Assembly (NCBI RefSeq): GCF_049933045.1 | Contig: NZ_CP187926.1 | Coordinates: 3,224,001-3,288,000 of the forward strand | DNA length: 64,000 bases | From: Pseudocolwellia sp049933045 | GTDB taxonomy: Bacteria; Pseudomonadota; Gammaproteobacteria; Enterobacterales; Alteromonadaceae | Direction of reading: 5' to 3' | Part shown: piece by piece, positions 61,247 to 64,000 of the stretch | Layout: every line of letters begins with the position of its first letter | Position numbering within the stretch: the first letter of the stretch is position 1 | Notes under the pieces: model-generated | Told to the model about the DNA's origin: nothing | Databases searched by the model: none | Seen by the model: the letters and a program-made list of their open reading frames with translations, nothing else | Made by a program: the position numbers and the translations under genes

Positions 61247-63679
61247 TTACTGTGCTTTAGTTTTCCAGTGACTATCAACAATATGTGTTTTAATGAAATC
61301 AATCAGTTCAACTTCAGGAATAGGTTTAGAGAAGTAATACCCTTGAATCAAATCACAATCGTTTTGCATCAAACTTCTTAATTGCGCACTTGTTTCAACA
61401 CCTTCTGCCACTACCATTAAACCTAAGTTCTTCACCATAGCAATGGTCGACATTATGATTTGATAATCAGAATGATTTTCTAACATACCAAAGATAAAAC
61501 TTTTATCTATTTTAATAACATCAACAGGCATTTGTTTTAAATAAGCTAACGACGAATAGCCCGTACCAAAGTCATCAATGGCAAAACTAAAACCTAAGCT
61601 TTTCAAGGTTTCCATCATAGTGATCGTATGTTCAACATTTTTAACTAAGGTTTGCTCTGTAAGCTCTAATTCAAAACTCGATGCGGAAATTGAAAACTCA
61701 ACTAATAAGTCTTGAAGGTACTTAGGTAAACCTTGGTCGATAAATTGTCCAGCTGACAGATTTATAGCAATGCGAGCTCCGTTCAAACCTTCATTTCTGA
61801 TATCAACAGCTAATTCGAAACAGCGACGAATAATCCAATACCCGAGCTCAATCATATGAGTAGAGTTTTCTAAAATAGGAATAAAATCGTCTGGAGATAT
61901 CATTCCTCTAGTCGGATGCTTCCAACGTAATAAGGCTTCGAAACCATAAATTCGATTTGTTTTTGCAACTAATTGAGGTTGCAAGCTTAAGCTAAATTGA
62001 TTTTTTGCTAATGCTTGCCTTACCTCGCCTTCGAGCATAACGCGATGAGCAACACGCTGATACATTTCAGGATGATAGATATGATATTGAGCGCCACCAT
62101 TATCTTTTGCTTCATACATTGCGATATCAGCATAACTGATCAACTCTTCTGCTTTAACCATTTTGTCTTCGGTGTAAGCGATACCTATACTGGTTGAAAC
62201 GTAGAAAACGCTGCTTCCAATTTTAATCGGCGTTTTAAAGCGTTGTAAAATTTCTTCTGCAACTGTTTTAGCTTCTTCAACCGATTCAATTTTACCTAAT
62301 ACAACAACAAACTCATCACCACCAAAACGACAGGCAACATCTACATTACGAATACTTAACCTTACTCGGTTTGCGGCTTCAATAAGTAGTCGATCACCTT
62401 GTCCATGTCCATGACTATCATTTACTTTTTTAAAGTCATCTAAATCAAGAAACAGTACCGCAACTTTTTGCTTAAATTGTGACAAATTAGCCACCGATTT
62501 ACGCAATTGATAATTCAGCATATTACGATTAGGTAAGCCCGTAAGTAAATCGTACATGGCGATGTTTTCTAATTCTTTGGTCTTTTGTTCAACCTCTATA
62601 TTCAGCTGTTCTAATTCATAACTGAGTTCGCTCGAAGCATCAGCTAAAACATCTAATTCATCAGAAAATATACTCTTGCGTTTAAATTTAATACGTCTAA
62701 ATTGATCAAATTCTTTGCGAGCAAGTAATGGCAGAGCGTTTGATAAAACAAGTAAGCGTTGAGTTAAAGGGCTCGCTACAAAATAAACCAAGCCTGCTAA
62801 CGTCACAAAAATCAAAACAGCAGAAAGTAAAAATTGATAACGGTATTGTTTAGATTCAGTAGTGATCCTCGTTACGTCATCAATTAACGCCATATAATAT
62901 GAGCGTTGATTATTAGAGGCTAGTGGCATTAAGTTTATAAGATAGCTTTCTAAATTATGATCAACTTGAATACCTAGTTTTCTTACTTCTTCAACTGATA
63001 TTGAAGTATTTTCTTGAATAAACAAAGCTTGCATTAAATCTATATTAGAAGAAGATAAAAACTTAGCGTCATGAAGTTTAGTATTAGTTGTATTAGGATA
63101 ACTTACGATAGCAATTTGACTTTTTATCGATTGGTTTATCGCATAAATCATATCAACCAACGACACAGACAAAGCAACAACGATCATGTCACCTTGTTTA
63201 TTAAGTAAAGGCACTGTAAGTAGCTGTTCACAATATACCTGACAATAAAGTAAGTGTTGTGGCTCTTGCATATCAAGGGTTTTGTTAACACTGTCGACAA
63301 CATAGTTTGGTGTTGGGCTGGAGCTATATAGAACGTTTTTCTTACTATCAATTAACCACATTTTTTCAACATTATGATGTAACTGTAGTGCATCAAACTG
63401 CTTTGATAATTCATTCGTTAAATCAATAAAGTCATTTTTTTCTTGTAGATGAATAACATCAGAAAAAGATTCAATCCAAACTCTTAGCTGATCTTTTAAG
63501 GTTTTTTCATGAAACTTAAATTGCTCTTGCCCTTGAACAAGTGTTTCTGCTTGATAGCTTTTGAACTCAGCATTTAGTCGAGATAATGAAACCACAGAAA
63601 AGCCGGCACTCAATAAAAGTAAAGCGCCTATAACGAGTAATAATAGTTTTGTTGGAACACTAATAAAAACTTGTGTCAT
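61247..63679 (-). CDS. GGDEF/EAL cyclic-di-GMP enzyme with periplasmic sensor
   Basis: An 810-aa membrane protein. Helix 1 (residues 10-33) and helix 2 (about 280-302, FLLSAVLIFVTLAGLVYFV) bracket a periplasmic sensing domain of about 245 residues, probably Cache-like; a HAMP-like linker and coiled coil (about 305-375) lead to GGDEF (RFGGDEFVVV, residues 453-457 intact) and EAL (YGFEALLRWKHP, Glu581 intact), with DDFGTGYSSLAYL and QGYYFSKP. Both cyclase and phosphodiesterase motifs are complete, so either activity is possible. It begins 3 bp after the stop of the outer-membrane barrel gene, so they form one operon. Confidence 0.92.
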   Translation of the reverse strand: MTQVFISVPTKLLLLVIGALLLLSAGFSVVSLSRLNAEFKSYQAETLVQGQEQFKFHEKTLKDQLRVWIESFSDVIHLQEKNDFIDLTNELSKQFDALQLHHNVEKMWLIDSKKNVLYSSSPTPNYVVDSVNKTLDMQEPQHLLYCQVYCEQLLTVPLLNKQGDMIVVALSVSLVDMIYAINQSIKSQIAIVSYPNTTNTKLHDAKFLSSSNIDLMQALFIQENTSISVEEVRKLGIQVDHNLESYLINLMPLASNNQRSYYMALIDDVTRITTESKQYRYQFLLSAVLIFVTLAGLVYFVASPLTQRLLVLSNALPLLARKEFDQFRRIKFKRKSIFSDELDVLADASSELSYELEQLNIEVEQKTKELENIAMYDLLTGLPNRNMLNYQLRKSVANLSQFKQKVAVLFLDLDDFKKVNDSHGHGQGDRLLIEAANRVRLSIRNVDVACRFGGDEFVVVLGKIESVEEAKTVAEEILQRFKTPIKIGSSVFYVSTSIGIAYTEDKMVKAEELISYADIAMYEAKDNGGAQYHIYHPEMYQRVAHRVMLEGEVRQALAKNQFSLSLQPQLVAKTNRIYGFEALLRWKHPTRGMISPDDFIPILENSTHMIELGYWIIRRCFELAVDIRNEGLNGARIAINLSAGQFIDQGLPKYLQDLLVEFSISASSFELELTEQTLVKNVEHTITMMETLKSLGFSFAIDDFGTGYSSLAYLKQMPVDVIKIDKSFIFGMLENHSDYQIIMSTIAMVKNLGLMVVAEGVETSAQLRSLMQNDCDLIQGYYFSKPIPEVELIDFIKTHIVDSHWKTKAQ

Positions 63680-63682
63680 TAT

Positions 63683-64000
63683 TTAAAACCAATACCTTAA
63701 TTGTAATGCCCATAACTGCCAATATTCTTCTTCATTGACTCCTGGTTCAGGTATAAGTACAGGTGTTAATCTTGCTGTACCTTGTATCCAATGATGTTCA
63801 AACTGTAATTCAACATTAGAAGCTATTCTGTAATTCAAACCTAAGGTTGTATCGTATTGATAACCAAAGTAGTTAGGTACATTGCCCCCAGAACCAAGTT
63901 CAAGCTGTCTACCGTGCTTGTCATTTTTATCTGCATAATAATGTTCATAACGTGCTAAAAACTTTAATTCTGGTGTTAGTGTAAACTGCCCTTGAACAAA
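63683..64000 (-). CDS. Outer-membrane beta-barrel protein, C-terminal part (partial)
   Basis: The 105 codons visible end at TAA (63683-63685). The protein alternates aromatic and polar residues in strand pairs (LKFLARYEHYYADKND, QYDTTLGLNYRIASNVELQF, WQLWALQLRYWF) and ends in Phe, the signature of an outer-membrane barrel. The N-terminus is beyond the window's right edge, so the family cannot be named; the barrel seems to have long strands and short turns like small-solute porins. It lies directly ahead of the GGDEF/EAL gene in the same direction, 3 bp apart, a pairing that suggests a common regulatory role. Confidence 0.7.
   Translation of the reverse strand, partial: FVQGQFTLTPELKFLARYEHYYADKNDKHGRQLELGSGGNVPNYFGYQYDTTLGLNYRIASNVELQFEHHWIQGTARLTPVLIPEPGVNEEEYWQLWALQLRYWF

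Overview
The window is 64 kb of an AT-rich, densely coded gammaproteobacterial chromosome. Several things point to a marine Alteromonadales of the Colwellia/Thalassotalea type: low GC, two large TonB-dependent receptors, Tat- and Sec-exported enzymes, a CrbS/CrbR-like acetate circuit with the VC_2705-type symporter, and the cutA-dsbD / fxsA-groES-groEL neighbourhood. This assignment is an inference from gene content. I saw no rRNA, tRNA, CRISPR array, transposase or prophage gene.

Layout. 1-7.1 kb: the 3' end of panC, a small inverted-repeat element, an unlisted 49-aa gene, panP (PLP-type aspartate decarboxylase that supplies beta-alanine to PanC), a 32-aa membrane microprotein, a YadG/YadH-type ABC exporter coupled to a TrmB-like methyltransferase, a DUF2956 protein and a Nudix-like protein. 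7.2-23.8 kb: a sugar locus built for alpha-linked galactose/N-acetylgalactosamine. It holds a TonB receptor, a TlpA-like thioredoxin, GH36 and GH27 glycosidases, an exported amidohydrolase, AgaZ, AgaS, an AgaK-like kinase, an EamA-type permease and a DeoR-type AgaR regulator. A LysR/alcohol dehydrogenase pair interrupts it. 24-36 kb: an acetate/carboxylate module with a LuxR-type regulator (CrbR-like), a symporter-hybrid histidine kinase (CrbS-like), a two-subunit Na+/acetate-type symporter, a cNMP/CBS/DUF294 protein, a DEDDh exonuclease, a stand-alone acetyl-CoA synthetase C-terminal domain and a DcaP-like porin. 36-39.5 kb: DUF2726, MtnN, a CbiB-like membrane protein and a periplasmic rhodanese. 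39.6-46.3 kb: a TonB receptor, a periplasmic RidA, a cytochrome c4-like dihaem protein and a Tat-exported flavin amine oxidase, all in one operon divergent from a LysR gene. 46.4-55 kb: an RraB-like protein, a TetR/peroxiredoxin-like divergent pair with two matching operators, a gluzincin-like protein, a response regulator with a repetitive lipoprotein, a MaoC-like protein, glutaredoxin 2 and a long RecX. 55-64 kb: groEL, groES with a sigma-32 promoter, fxsA, cutA, dsbD, a GGDEF/EAL protein and the C-terminus of an outer-membrane barrel.

How genes work together. In the sugar locus, TonB uptake and exported GH36/GH27 would release GalNAc or galactose. Permease, AgaK-like kinase and AgaS/AgaZ would then feed tagatose phosphates, with AgaR as likely repressor. 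No GalNAc-6-P deacetylase, tagatose-6-P kinase or aldolase catalytic subunit is in the window. In the acetate module, a short palindromic motif built on TTAGAC recurs upstream of the CrbR-like gene, the symporter/DUF294 pair and the Acs-C protein, so these may form one regulon. In the amine-oxidase operon all three enzymes carry export signals, which suggests a periplasmic oxidation chain: oxidase to cytochrome c, with RidA clearing the imine.

Most interesting: the solitary Acs C-terminal domain that keeps the acetylatable lysine but has lost the hinge, the periplasmic oxidase/cytochrome/RidA/TonB operon, and the incomplete Aga locus with a non-standard permease.
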